Below the pieces are notes generated by a model. That model ran no database searches. It was not told where the DNA came from and worked only from the letters and a program-made list of their open reading frames with translations. Position numbers and translations under genes: made by a program. A stretch of DNA of 64,000 nucleotides from Pempheris klunzingeri (Eukaryota; Chordata; Actinopteri; Acropomatiformes; Pempheridae), in contig NC_092014.1 of the NCBI RefSeq assembly GCF_042242105.1, forward strand, positions 2,640,874 through 2,704,873. The letters are read 5' to 3'. Shown here one piece after another: positions 1-12,900 of the stretch; the first letter of the stretch is position 1; each line of letters opens with the position of its first letter.

Positions 1-44
1 TTAGTTCAGAGTCTTCTTTGACCCCTAATTTAGACAGTTAAAGG

Positions 45-510
45 ATAATAGTATTTTTAAATCTGTATTTTTACACATTTTGGGTCTGAAATGACTCAAA
101 GCAGTCTGGTAACGGGCTACAATGGCTGTAATGTAATCCTTCGGGGAAACTACTCCCATCAAAGTACATTTACTAAAAGTGCCAGAGTGTTATTCTAAGT
201 GTGTGACAGCATTAAGGAAGTTATCCCTACAGAGAGAGACCTGGAAGATCCTTTCACCAGAAACAGCTGTTATATCGCTCTCTTCAAAACCACCAAACTT
301 CATTGACAAAAACAGCAATTTTAGCTTTCCAAACACTGGAGTTGCGTGATTACTGCTGCCTGAAATTGTTATTTTGTTTATGTCATTGTGTGGTACACAT
401 ATTTAATACTGGGTACGAACTAACCCTTTAAAACACTAAAGTCACACAATAACACCAAAAAACGGATCAAAAATATGTTAGAAATGCAACCAAGGTTTAA
501 AAATACTGGA
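45..510 (+). repeat. Dispersed fold-back repeat, copy 1
   Basis: The body carries the landmark text 'ccctacagagagagacctgg' near 225, then the 'gttatatcgctctcttcaaa' block. Its ends are inverted: 'gtatttttaaatctg' near 49 and the complement-like 'aggtttaaaaatact' near 493. The same family occurs at 20101-20391 (reversed), 51948-52580 and 62470-63010. It looks like a non-autonomous palindromic element. The superfamily is not determined. Confidence 0.65.
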
Positions 511-2458
511 GTTGTAGTTCACCAGATCCCAAACTGGTAATAATCTTAGTTGAAGGCCCTCAGTGGAATATTTTACTGCTCTTAAGCAATCGATTTATTT
601 TGAAAAAATATCTGTACCATAACTGAGACACTGCAGGTTTAATGGCCTGTTTTTCTTTTAGTTGTTGTCGGAGATAGAATAATATCAGTCTAATAGCTAA
701 CTCTGTATCTCAAATTGGCTCCTTCAAAGTTGGAGCTAATGACTTTGCAATCATCAGATAGTTTATAATGTACTTAAAGTTAAATGTTTTGATGATTTTC
801 TATGTAAAATGAGGTTTAAATGAAGGGATTTTTAAGGAATTAGATGTATGGCACAGTTTCCTGACCTTAGATCTGTTTAGAGGCAAGCCGCTAAACACTG
901 AGCTGCTACAACTGATATAATATTCAGAAGACATCATAGTAAAATCTCAGCCTCAGTTCATGTGTCATGATTTAAATGCATCATTTGATGCAATTGAAGC
1001 AACATTTACACCTTAAGAGGTGATTTGGTTTTATAGCAAGTTCACATTAGTTGTGAAGATAAGTCTGTATTTCTTATTAATTAAGACATGAAGTATGTTT
1101 TGGTGTTCCTCAGGGAAGCTGTTTTGGTGTCCTTTTTGTTTAAGGTATATTTTGGGTGATAATGTTGATTTTTGTAGCTACTGTATGCTGACGATGAACA
1201 ATTCTCTATTTCTGTTTCTGCCAATTGACCCCAATACACTCTGTCTGTTTGTCTGTAGGAACTCAATAAATGGATAAGTTATGATTTGTTACAATTACAA
1301 GTATTTTACTAGCATTTATTTACGCTACCACAGCATTTTCTTGCTTTTTCATTTAAAGTTTATTGAGACAGAAATAATTATTGGCTTAAAAGTTGAAAAG
1401 ACTTTTAAAAGACTCGCGCAAGAGGCTGGAAACTGTCTTTTCTCTGCCTATTCTCAACCTGGCAAGATGTTGAAGAGCACTAATCAACGGTTAATAATGA
1501 AATATTCTTTCTATTTTAATTAAAAATTAAATAATAATCATAATTAAAACTAGACAGCATTTCTAACCAATGACTTATCCTACATGATTTTTTCTCGCTC
1601 TTGTTTTCTTAATTATAGTGGGGTTTTTTTTGTAATAGTCTGTTTTGTTCTTTCAACTGGTTTAAATGGTTCACATTTTATAAGCAAAATATTTAGTTCT
1701 TCTTTCTAATAAAAATGATTATTTTCATCGTTTTGTCCATAAAACTTTATAGAAAGAGTGAAAAAAATGCCTGTGAGAGCGTGAAAAGGTCAAAACATTC
1801 AGACCATTTAATTTAAGCAGCACATTTCCTCACTTGGGAACCTGAAACCATCAAATATTTCAATTATCAGAACAGCTTCCATGTCAGTCTAATAATACTG
1901 CATTTAATGGACTGATTGCTGCAGTTCTAATGTAAACTTAATTGTCAATAATAATTATTATTGGGAAGGATTTCTTTATTTTCTGCAGATTTTTCTTTTC
2001 TTGGTTTTGTCAACAAGGCACTTTAGAATCAGTGATGAAACTATGATAAATAATAAATCTGTGTCTTTCGTAATAAACGTTGTTGTTGGACCGGTTTTAT
2101 TTCACCAGGTTTGGCTGAGAACAAAGTTGTTCTCATGTAACGTCTGAGCTCGTCTGCAGCCCCGGCCGAACCTCTCCAGGTACGATTATGTAAAGACGGT
2201 GTGAAAAGCCACTGAGCGCTCCCTTTTCTCTCCACACAGGTGACTGTAATCAGAGTGACTCACTCAGTGAACGCCTGCCGCTCCCTTGGCACAGGTCAGC
2301 ATTTTTCTCATGTTAAACTAACCCTGTTGCCAGGGGAAGTGTTTTTTTTTTGTTTTGCTCTGTCTGGGTCCCTGAAAGTTGAGGTTTCGACCACAGCGCT
2401 GGTATTAATGTGTGTGTGTGTATTAATAATAATAGAAATACAATGATTTTACAGGATG

Positions 2459-3683
2459 GGTGGGAAGTAACAGAGTACAAATACTCTGTTACTGTACTAA
2501 AGATGTTGCAGGTATCTGTACTTTACTTGAGTTTTTATTTTTCTGACAACTTTAACTTTTACTCCCTACGCTTATACGCACATATCTGTACTTTCTACTC
2601 CTCACTTTCTAAAAAGAGACTCCGACGTTAGTTTTAGTGCATTTAAGGGAAATTATTATCACTATTTCAGAAAAAATTAAAAAGGCAAAATGTACGTAAC
2701 CCTTTCCTAAATGTGTGTGTGTAAATCCTTGGTGAGATCTCGTCTTGAATTTGTACGTTTGGCCGGGTGACCTTATGAATCAGAATATATAAAAAAAAAA
2801 ACTTGAGAAGTTTAAGTTCAAGAGCTACTAAACTAATTCCAGGTCTGAAATCATATGAAGAAAATTAAAATGACCAACTGTAGTCGACAGCAGACATGAT
2901 TGAGGTTTATCAGCTCGTTCACTATCAGCATAAATAGCTTTTTATTGATATAGTAGCTTTCAAAAACAGGTTGCAAAGTGCTTTACAATGACAATAAGGT
3001 ATAAAATGAGTAGATATAGGTGCATACAGTCAAGCCTGTCACCCATTATTGGAATGATATTGATGAGATAAGAAGGAACTCCTTGAAGCTCAACTGTGTT
3101 TTTCTGGAAAGAGGAAAAACATTTTTACTCTTTGTGCTGTAAAAGTTGAGCTTCCGGAGGATGTGTTTCGCTGCTCCTTCGCTTTTAAAACTCTTTTAAA
3201 CATAGATTAGATAAAAAGAGAAAGATTCTGAAATTAGAAAGCTGATTTGTGATTATTGTTGTTATTGTTTGTGAAAATGTTGTGTTGTGGAGTCTTTGAG
3301 GACGATTTCTATCCAGTGCCAGAACTTTTCAGTACATTTCCATAAATTAAATTTTCAGTTTAATTTTTTTTTGCATCATTGCTCACCTTCCTAACATCAA
3401 AACTGACTTCAGCATAAACAGAAGGCACAATAACACATAGAAAAGATGTAGATATTTGTGTTTCCATTGCTGCATAACACACGAACATGTATGAAGGTGA
3501 ACCAGCCAACATGGCCGACGGAGCAGATTCAGAGCAGCAAGATCTATGAAGTAAATATGCTTTTTATCCTGAGTACATTTCAGAGCCTGTAGTTTTTTTT
3601 TTCTTTCACTTTTACTTGAGTAAATAAGTCGACTCTTTACTTCTACTTGAGTAAAGAATGTGTGTGCTTTTGCCACCTCTGTT
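2459..3683. repeat. hAT-type MITE ends around unique DNA
   Basis: The left part (2459-2640, 'gtgggaagtaacagagtac') and the right part (3590-3683; reverse complement begins 'cagaggtggcaaaagcac') resemble the very common fish repeat with 'cagtggtggaaagtaacta'-like ends and many 'tacttgagta' motifs. These are probably two copies or the two ends of one larger element. The family name is from memory. The span between them is not clearly repetitive. Confidence 0.45.
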
Positions 3684-4126
3684 CACGTGTAAGATAAAGG
3701 CAAACACACACACACACACTAACAAATGCACACGTGAATGCATGATACGTAGACAGCAGAGCCCAACACACACAAAACTGAAGGAAAACAGTGAGTTTAC
3801 AGGCTGACTAACGTCTAGAAATGAGTTTTCAGCAGCTGTATGAAACAAACTACACATTCAGGAGACCTGGTGCAAACCGCAAAACGCCTCTGGATGTAAA
3901 ATAAGAGCTCTGAACAGATAAAAGGCCTAAATCTGATGAGCAGAGTGGCCGACAGAGAGAACAGGAGCTCAGCACATCTGCTATAAACGCATACATGCAA
4001 GGCTTTTGTGCATAAGTAGTAATATTTAGCCTTTTTTTGTGTGTTTTACAGGAAGCAGTTGAAGGAAGCTGTGCAGGAACAGATGTGATGATGTAAGAGG
4101 AAAAGCAAGCAGGTCAGAGATTGAAG

Positions 4127-4134
<8 letters not shown>

Positions 4135-4172
<38 letters not shown>
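4135..4172. repeat. (GT)n microsatellite
   Basis: About 19 uninterrupted GT dinucleotides, followed by an interrupted GT/TG-rich stretch to about 4270. It lies just upstream of the candidate ahnak first exon. Confidence 0.95.
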
Positions 4173-4175
<3 letters not shown>

Positions 4176-4389
4176 TGTTCTGTGTATATGTATATGGGCT
4201 GCAGGCATGTGGTAGTCAGGGTGTGTTTGCACGAGGGCGTGTGAAGTGTGAATGTGAGTGTGAGTGCGTTTGCGTCTGTTGACAGCTAACGGAGGCGGGT
4301 CGTTTAAGGTGGAACCTGTTTGTCTGCTTCACGTCAGGTGTTCGCCCGCCTGCCCCGGCGCTCCTCTGCTCAGTCGCAGCCTGCAGAGC

Positions 4390-4471
4390 AAACAGCATGG
4401 ACCAATAATTCAAACTCCTGGACTCGACTGGAACAGCTCGGAGGCTAAACGCCGGCCCTCGTGGACCCTGA
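4390..4471 (+). other. ahnak: Candidate noncoding first exon of ahnak
   Basis: A relatively GC-rich stretch ends in 'ccctgag' followed by gtcagt, a plausible splice donor at 4472. Downstream, the first exon with a usable initiator begins after an acceptor at 6946, so a 5' UTR exon somewhere upstream is required. The stretch contains a three-codon upstream reading frame (ATG GAC CAA TAA). Transcription start is not visible. This is inference only. Confidence 0.3.
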
Positions 4472-6946
4472 GGTCAGTCTCATTTGTTGGTTTAGTTTTC
4501 TTGTCTCTTCCTTCCTCCTGGGTGCTGCCTGCTTCTTCTGTGTGACCTGTGTTTCAAGTTTCAGGTGCCATCACTTTCTGTCAAGTCTCAGCTCCTGTGA
4601 AACTGTTAAAAGCATTTGTTTCTTTTGCTACGGTTGTTTTTAATCAACTCTTAGTGCATCAAGTTCACCCAGCAGGCAGTGTGTGTCTATGAAAGGTCTT
4701 ATAACACTCTTACTTTAATCACTTTTCACTTAGAGAGTCGTGCCGTTGATGGACACTCACGTCGTCCCACACCTTGATGTGCGAATCCTCTTTGGTTTTA
4801 TTCTTTCTTAGAGAAACAGAACCAACAAACATCAACAATCATCTATACATGGTTGAAATACATGTCAGTTCATACAGTAACAGATCAGTATTCATCTCAT
4901 GAGGTCACAAACAGTCCGTTTTTCCCAGTATTTATATCATTACAGTTATTATTACATCATTACAGTCTCCAGATCCTCTCTTCATGCCAATTTACAGATT
5001 ACAGCTGATGCTGTTGCTCATGAGGAGCGTTTTGTCATCGAGCACCAGCTCTGTCGTGCGTCCAGTTTCTACTGACTGAACATTTTCGCTTTTATAACCG
5101 TAGGCGTGTGCGCATGCACTTTGGCTTGCCTGTGAAATGAGTAATGTGTAACTTTTCAAGTAGTAAATCAGCTGCTGCATTCGCTCAGATGTTGTATACA
5201 CCTGTGTGTAATCTGGGCTAAATGCCAAAAACCTCACACTGAGTATTTTAAACATCAAAACTGCACTTTTTTAAAGGATATAGGACCGTTTTACTGCATC
5301 ACACTGAGGGTTTTGATTGACTGAATATTGTCTTTGTTGTCTTTTCTTATAATATGTATCTCCCTGTGGACATTTTGTGGTTCGCAGTTGTCGTGTCCGA
5401 ATAAAGTTAATCTGAACTGGTTCCAGTTTGACATCTTGAATAACTGACAACATGTATTTCTGAAAATTTGTCTCTATATTTCACAACAATCTGATTTAAA
5501 AGTGGTGAAAAAGATCCTTAAAATCCTGTCTAGCACTTTTTAATTCTTTAGTAAATGTCTCATGTGTGTATTAAGATAATCCAGTGATAGTTATTGCAGT
5601 GTTATTGTGGTCCTCACTGCCTGATCACATTAGATATTTGTTGGCACAGTGATGCTGTGTGAAGTGTTTTATCTTAATTTAAATACTTTTGCTCTGATGT
5701 GTGAAGTTGTAAAGACTGCATTTGGGTAGTGATGCAGAATAAAGCTCAGTTTCACTCCTTCAGTCCAGTACAGTGAATCCAGGAGTCTGGATTCGCTGGA
5801 GGTCTGCCAGTGTTCCTGTACTAGAAAGTGGTGGGTGTGGTCACTTCTCACTGTGTGTGCCGTCTAAAAGGAAACACCCAACAAGAGAGCACTTGTTCGC
5901 AGCACTCTTGATAAACCTGTTCGTGGTTTTGCTCAATTACGGCCCAAGAGCCTCGAGGCCAGAACTCAAATACCTGAGAGATGCACCTGTGGGTGTCACT
6001 GCATGCAATTAAAGTTTTATTAAATCTTTATAACGTAAAACTTATCACTCAGGGCATGTGCTCATGTAAGTATTTCACAGCACTTAGTGTTTAATTTGGT
6101 CTAAATTAACTGAGAAAAGATGTAAAATCAACATCAGCAGCAACATATTCTATGTTTTACATTTCTTGTTGCCTCCTTTTAAAGGTCTGCTGCTCTCTTT
6201 TTTCTTCTACATATTACATATTACTTTGCCTTAAAATTGCAGCTTGAACTTTGACCTCGCTGCTCTTCCGGCCCGTCACAGTCTGTGGTGCAAAATTTAA
6301 ATATGGTCGGTGTTACATTTGTTACGTTGGAGTGACAACAAAATGTTTGTTTACTGTCAAAGTGCCGTCTTCTGTCTGTGCTCTTGTGATGTTATCTTGC
6401 ATGATATATCTATTGGGACATAATAAATCAGTTTCTGGCAGTCTAAAAAGGTTAGCAGGGCGGGTACTGGAACGCACCGTGTCAACAGACTGGTGTTGGC
6501 CAGAGTGGTGCGTTCATGTGCGACTGTATGGGCTGGAAAAACGAGCTTCTTAGTTGGAGGTTAGAGCAAGAATACACAAATAAATCCTCAGCCTGTGGGA
6601 AACTCTGCAATCTTATAGGTTTTGTAGTTTCTACTACGATTCATAGTTCATATGTAAACCAGTCCCTAAAACACTCTGTATGGATCGTCAACTACTGCCG
6701 CGTCTTTTGTACACAAATTTCTTACGTAGTCGTCCTTTACCTCTGTGATTTAAGCTGATTCGAGAGCTGAAACTGTCGTATGATCAGAGTTGAATTCTCT
6801 TCGTTCTGTCTGCTTTGTTGAAGACCAACAAATGTTCCTGCTGTTTTAATTCTACAAGCTTTAATGTGCGACACGTGTAAAGAACTTCTATACATTATGT
6901 TCCCAAAACTAAAGCTGTTTACTGAACATTTTATTTTCTTCTGTAG

Positions 6947-9900
6947 GTTTTAGACCAAGAGGATTTTTCAATGCCACTGTGACAGAAACACGAGGATCAT
7001 GGTACGAAACACCAAACATCTTGTTTTATTTCTGTTAAAATGTTGTACTGTAGTAGAAAATGTCTGCCATGTGTTGCTCCTCCTGTTGATGAATGCTTCT
7101 ATTTTAAACACGTCTTTGTCTGCAGCCGACACATCGCAGGGGAAGGAGCCTTTCTGAGGCTTTGACCCTGGAGCGATCAGACGACGGAGGGCTGGTCGTT
7201 TCAAGCATCAACAACAGTGTCTCAGACAATCAGGGCCTGAGGGAAGGTGTGACTCTTGGCTTCCTACTTTTTCCTGCAGGGCTTTTTTATCTTTTGGAGC
7301 TTAAACAGTTGTTCCCCACAAGAACCACCTTACAAACTCAAGGAAACTACTGCACTACATTTGGCTCAATACACTGCAATACACACTGCCTTAGTTAAAA
7401 TGATAAGATAAGACCTTTATTTGTCACATACACAGTTATACCCAGTATAATGCGCAGTGAAATGTTCTGAGTGCCTGTTCCAGACTGAAACAATAATAAA
7501 AATGAAAATAAAGTATAAAATAAACATACAAAGTGAAACAATGAGAGTAGAAACACAAAGAGAAATATATATATATATATGTACATAAAGATAGAGATAA
7601 ATAAATAAATAAACTTAATATTACTTTATTTTACTGTGCTGTTTGCTTGTTTTTCTGGTCACTCAGCGTAAAAGGAAGTTTAAAAAGCTTTCTGAGAGGT
7701 TTACTTTGCTGATTAATCAGAATTTCATGTTGTGATCTTTTACATAAAACTTGAACTTAAAATACTTTTATTGCAACTAATTGATTTAGTTATATAAATA
7801 TAATATCCAGCATATTTTCATGTCGTAAAGTTTTTTTTTTTCGTTTTTTATACACTTGACGACACAAACAGTAGGAATGCATCATACATACATTCATACA
7901 TGCATACAGATATACCTACATCCACATTTAACTAAAAGGGATGTTAGTTCAGGTTTTGACAATTGAATTGAAATGGATTTTTTTTTTTTCAGGGGATGAA
8001 ATTGTGGGGGCGGCAATCAATTTCGATCAACTATCGAAAGAGGAGGTGCTACAAGTACTGAAGCTGATGGAGCCGTTTGATGACAAAATCCAAGTCCTCA
8101 CCAGGAAAAACCGAAGCAAGAGCCTCGAAAACCTTGACCAGTGTGTCAAGAGTCCTGAGATGGTAGGTGGAATACAGTTATTATTAATAATTAGTTAATC
8201 ATTTCTATCCACAACAGACATTAGTGGAAATATGTCTGATGTCTGCAGGTTAAACAAAACCAAGAACTCTTATTTGACAGTTCTGTAATTTAAAGGGCAT
8301 TCATTCTTTATCTTGATCTTAATCCCAACTGCTAAACAATAGTTACCAATCGAAACCTTCATATTATAGTTGCTTTCCAATCACCAAGTTGTTTATATTT
8401 CTAGATGCTGAAGGATTCCTACAACAAACTCTACAATGCCAAAATCAAGAAGTTCATGAGAAGTGACACACTTGGTGCTGAGCCAGCTGTCCCGGGCTCA
8501 TCCAAGTCCAACCCAAAACAGGACACGGAGTTACCTCGTCTCGGAGTTGACTTTGGTCTTCTGAAAAACAAGACTTTGGACACCAGTGATGGTTCACAAT
8601 CTGGTGACGATGGAGAATTGACATCTGGCAGCAATCTGAACCTTCCACCGTTGGGTCTCGGGCCAAGTGGAGCTGAGTCACCAAGACTGAAAATCAACGG
8701 TAGTCCACAGCCTAAAACTCCAGACGTCCATCTGTCTGCAACATTACCAGATGATCCAAATACTAACAATACGGCTGACATACAAATGCCAAACACTGAT
8801 AGTCCATCTGTTGACTTATCTGTGCCGAATCTTGAAAGACCTCAAAATGGACTGGAAGGAACTCTTAAAACTCCAGAAATGGGTGTTGACGCGAAAGGCT
8901 CAGATGTGAATACTCCTGACATGGATGTAGACCTTAATGGGGGAAATATCCCTGATCCATCCTCTGACACTGGTGTTCCCAAAGTGAGCATTGAAGGAGC
9001 AAACAAAGAATTCAAAATGCCAAGATTCAAAGTGCCAGACCTGGGCCTCGCTGAACCATCTTTTAATGGTCCAGAATGTGAGGTCAAGACACCAGATGTA
9101 GGAACCCCAGATGTTCCTTCAGGTAAACTCAGTCTCAAGGCTTCCAAGAAACGGAAAAACCCCGATCTAAATGTGGATGATCCTTCCAGTTATGTCGAAT
9201 TGCCCAAACTCAGGCTGTCTGGGAAATCCCCTGACTTAGACCTCGACATGCCGGGTGTTGATGTATCCAAACTTGATCGAAATCTAGGCGTGGATGTGGA
9301 TGATCCATCTGGTAAACTCACTCTGCCAAAATTTGGGGTTTCAGGGAAAAGTGACGCTGATGTCAAAACACCTGCCGCCAGAGTCAAAACACCAAAGATA
9401 AAAGCTGGGGTTCATGCACCTGATGTAAATCTACCCAAAGCTGAACTTAAAGGACCCAATTTAGCCACTGACACCCCATCAGTTGACATTAAAGGTCCAT
9501 CTGGAAAATACAAGACTCCTAAGTTTACAATGCCAAAATTTGATTTACCAGACATTGAAGCTCCAAGTTTTGGTGGAGATTTAGCAGGACCTGATCTAAA
9601 AGCTGGAATTGCAGACCCAAATGTTGACTTAAATATTGCAAGCCCATCTGGAAAACTCAAAATGCCAGGCTCTGGACTATCTGGGCCTAAAGTTGATCTC
9701 AAAGACCCAAAGCTAGACTTTAATACTCCTGATGTGGACATTAATATGCCCTCTGGTAAATTAGATGTTGATGCAGATGCTCCCTCTGGCAAATTTAAAC
9801 TGCCAAAATTTAAGATCTTTGGCACGTTACCGAGGAAAAAAGATGTGGATATTAATGCAGGGATGAAAACACCTGAACTAAATCTGAAATCCCCAAAGAT

Positions 9901-12900
9901 AAAAGGCATAGATGCTCCTGATATGAATGTACCAAACATGGATCTCAAATCTCCAAAGATAGATGCATCTATAAATAGACCAGATCTGCCATCAGGTGGT
10001 CTTGATGTAGATGTGTCCAAGCCAGACTTTGACATAGATGTCAAAGGCTCGAAGTCAAAGCTGAAAATGCCTGATGCTGATATTGAAAGGCCATCAGGAA
10101 AAATAAAGATGCCAAGCTTTACAATGCCAGATTTTGGACTGTCAGGACCAAAGCTGAAAGGACTAGATGGTGAGCTAAAGACTCCAGACTTTGATCTCTC
10201 AGCCCCCAAATTTAAAGGGGCTACTGGTTCCCCGGATTTGAATTTGCCTGAGATTGACATTAACAAGCCCAAACTAGATCTTTCTGGGCCAGATGCCAAC
10301 TTAGATATGCCCTCAGGTAAATTCAAAATGCCAGCAATGAAGAAACCACAAATTGACTTGAATGCTCCTGACATGCATATTGATGCTCCTTCAAGCAAAT
10401 TTCAAATGCCTAAGTTTAACCTTTCAGGGACATTGCCAAAGGGACCAAATCTGGATATAAACACAGACCTACAATCACCAGATCTTAGTCTGAAATCTCC
10501 AAAGATAAAGGGTGGAATTGATACTCCTGACTTGGACTTACCAGACATGAACTTTAAAACTCCAAAGTTAGATGCAAACGCTCCAAATGTCAACATCGGC
10601 TCACCCAAAGCAAAATTAAAGATGCCCAAATTAAAGATGCCTAAATTTAGTCTTCCAAGCCTAAAGGGACCTGAGATTGATGGCAATTTGGATGGTCCAG
10701 ACATGGATATTAATGCGCCCAATGTCAATCTCAAAGGTCCCAAGGCTGATTTAGAAATGCCAGATGTTGATATTGCTGGTCCATCTGGAAAATTCAAAAA
10801 ACCAAACTTGAACCTGCCTGATTTTGGCCTTTCTGGTCCGAAGTTAGATGGCCCTAACCTCAGTGGTGGAATAAATGCACCAGACATAAATATGCCCAAG
10901 GCTGATCTCAAAGGCCCCAAACTGGACCTCAGTACCCCAAAACTCAACTTAGACATGCCATCAGGTAGTCTGAAATCTCCAAGGATAAAGGGTGGAATTG
11001 ATACTCCTGATTTGAACTTACCAGACACGGACCTCAAAGCTCCCAACTTAGATGTGAATGCTCCAGATGTCAACATTGGCTCACCAAAAGCAAAATTTAA
11101 AATGCCAAAATTGAAAATGCCTAAATTTAACTTCCCAAGCCTAAAAGGACCAGACATTGATGGAAACTTAAATGGCCCAGATGTAGACGTAAATGCTCCT
11201 GACATCAACCTCAGAGGTCCTAAAGCTGACTTGGATGTTGATATTGCTGGTCCATCGGGAAAATTCAAAAAACCAAACTTCAACCTGCCTGATTTTGGCC
11301 TCTCTGGTCCAAAGTTAGATGGCCCCAACTTGGACTTAAAATCACCCGACTTAGATATCTCTGGTCCCAGTGTCAGGGGTGGTTTAAATGCACCAGACTT
11401 AAATATGCCTAAGGTTGATCTCAGAGGTCCTGAACTGGACCTTAATAGCCCAAAGTTCAACTTAGACATGCCGTCAGGTAAACTGAGAAAGCCAGAGTTT
11501 GATGCTCCCAACTGGGATGTTAATGCTCCCTCGCACAAATTGAAAATGCCCAAATTCAATCTTTCAGGTACATTACCAAAAGGACCAAACGCAGGTCTGA
11601 AATCACCAGATCTGAGTCTGAAAACGCCAAAGATTAAAGGTGGAATTGATGCTCCTGAATTGGACATGCCTAATGTGGGCCTTGGAGCTCCAAATTTAGA
11701 TGTAAACACTCCAGATGTCAACATTGGTTCGCCCAAAACAAAGCTGAAAATGCCAAAATTGAAAATGCCTAAATTTAACTTCCCAAGCCTAAAAGGACCA
11801 GACATTGATGGAAACTTAAATGGCCCAGATGTAGACGTAAATGCTCCTGACATCGACCTCAGAGGTCCTAAAGCTGACTTGGATGTTGATATTGCTGGTC
11901 CATCGGGAAAATTCAAAAAACCAAACTTCAACCTGCCTGATTTTGGCCTCTCTGGTCCAAAGTTAGATGGCCCCAACTTGGACTTAAAATCACCTGACTT
12001 AGATATCTCTGGTCCCAGTGTCAGGGGTGGTTTAAATGCACCAGACTTAAATATGCCTACGGTTGATCTCAGAGGTCCTGAACTGGACCTTAATAGCCCA
12101 AAGCTCAACTTAGACATGCCGTCAGGTAAACTGAAAAAGCCAGAGTTTGATGCTCCCAACTGGGATGTTAATGCTCCCTCGCACAAATTGAAAATGCCCA
12201 AATTCAATCTTTCAGGTACATTACCGAAAGGACCAAACGCAGGTCTGAAATCACCAGATCTGAGTCTGAAAACACCAAAGATTAAAGGTGGAATTGATGC
12301 TCCTGAATTGGACATGCCTAATGTGGGCCTTGGAGCTCCTAATTTAGATGTAAACACTCCAGATGTCAACATTGGTTCGCCCAAAACAAAGCTGAAAATG
12401 CCAAAATTGAAAATGCCTAAATTTAACTTCCCAAGCCTAAAAGGACCAGACATCGATGGAAACTTAAATGGCCCAGATGTAGACGTAAATGCTCCTGACA
12501 TCGACCTCAGAGGTCCTAAAGCTGACTTGGATGTTGATATTGCTGGTCCATCGGGAAAATTCAAAAAGCCAAACTTCAACCTGCCTGATTTTGGCCTTTC
12601 TGGTCCAAAGTTAGATGGCCCCAACTTGGACTTAAAATCACCTGACCTGGATATCTCTGGTCCCAGTGTCAGGGGTGGTTTAAATGCACCAGACATAAAA
12701 ACACCAAAGATTAAAGGTGGAATTGATGCTCCTGAATTGGACATGCCTAATGTGGGTCTTGAAGCTCCTAAATTTGATGTAAACAGTCCAGATGTCAACA
12801 TTGGTTCACCCAAAACAAAGCTGAAAATGCCAAAATTGAAAATGCCTAAATTTAACTTTCCAAGCTTGAAAGGACCAGAAATTGACGGAAACTTAAATGG

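Larger units (their letters stand above)
1..4300. other. Intergenic region, no recognised gene
   Basis: AT-rich sequence with only short, unconvincing open frames on both strands. I found no splice-bounded coding exon with family resemblance. It holds a fold-back repeat copy (about 45-510), a hAT-type repeat pair (2459-2640 and 3590-3683) and a GT microsatellite, each listed separately. Distal regulatory DNA for ahnak could be here, but nothing in the sequence shows it. Confidence 0.6.
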
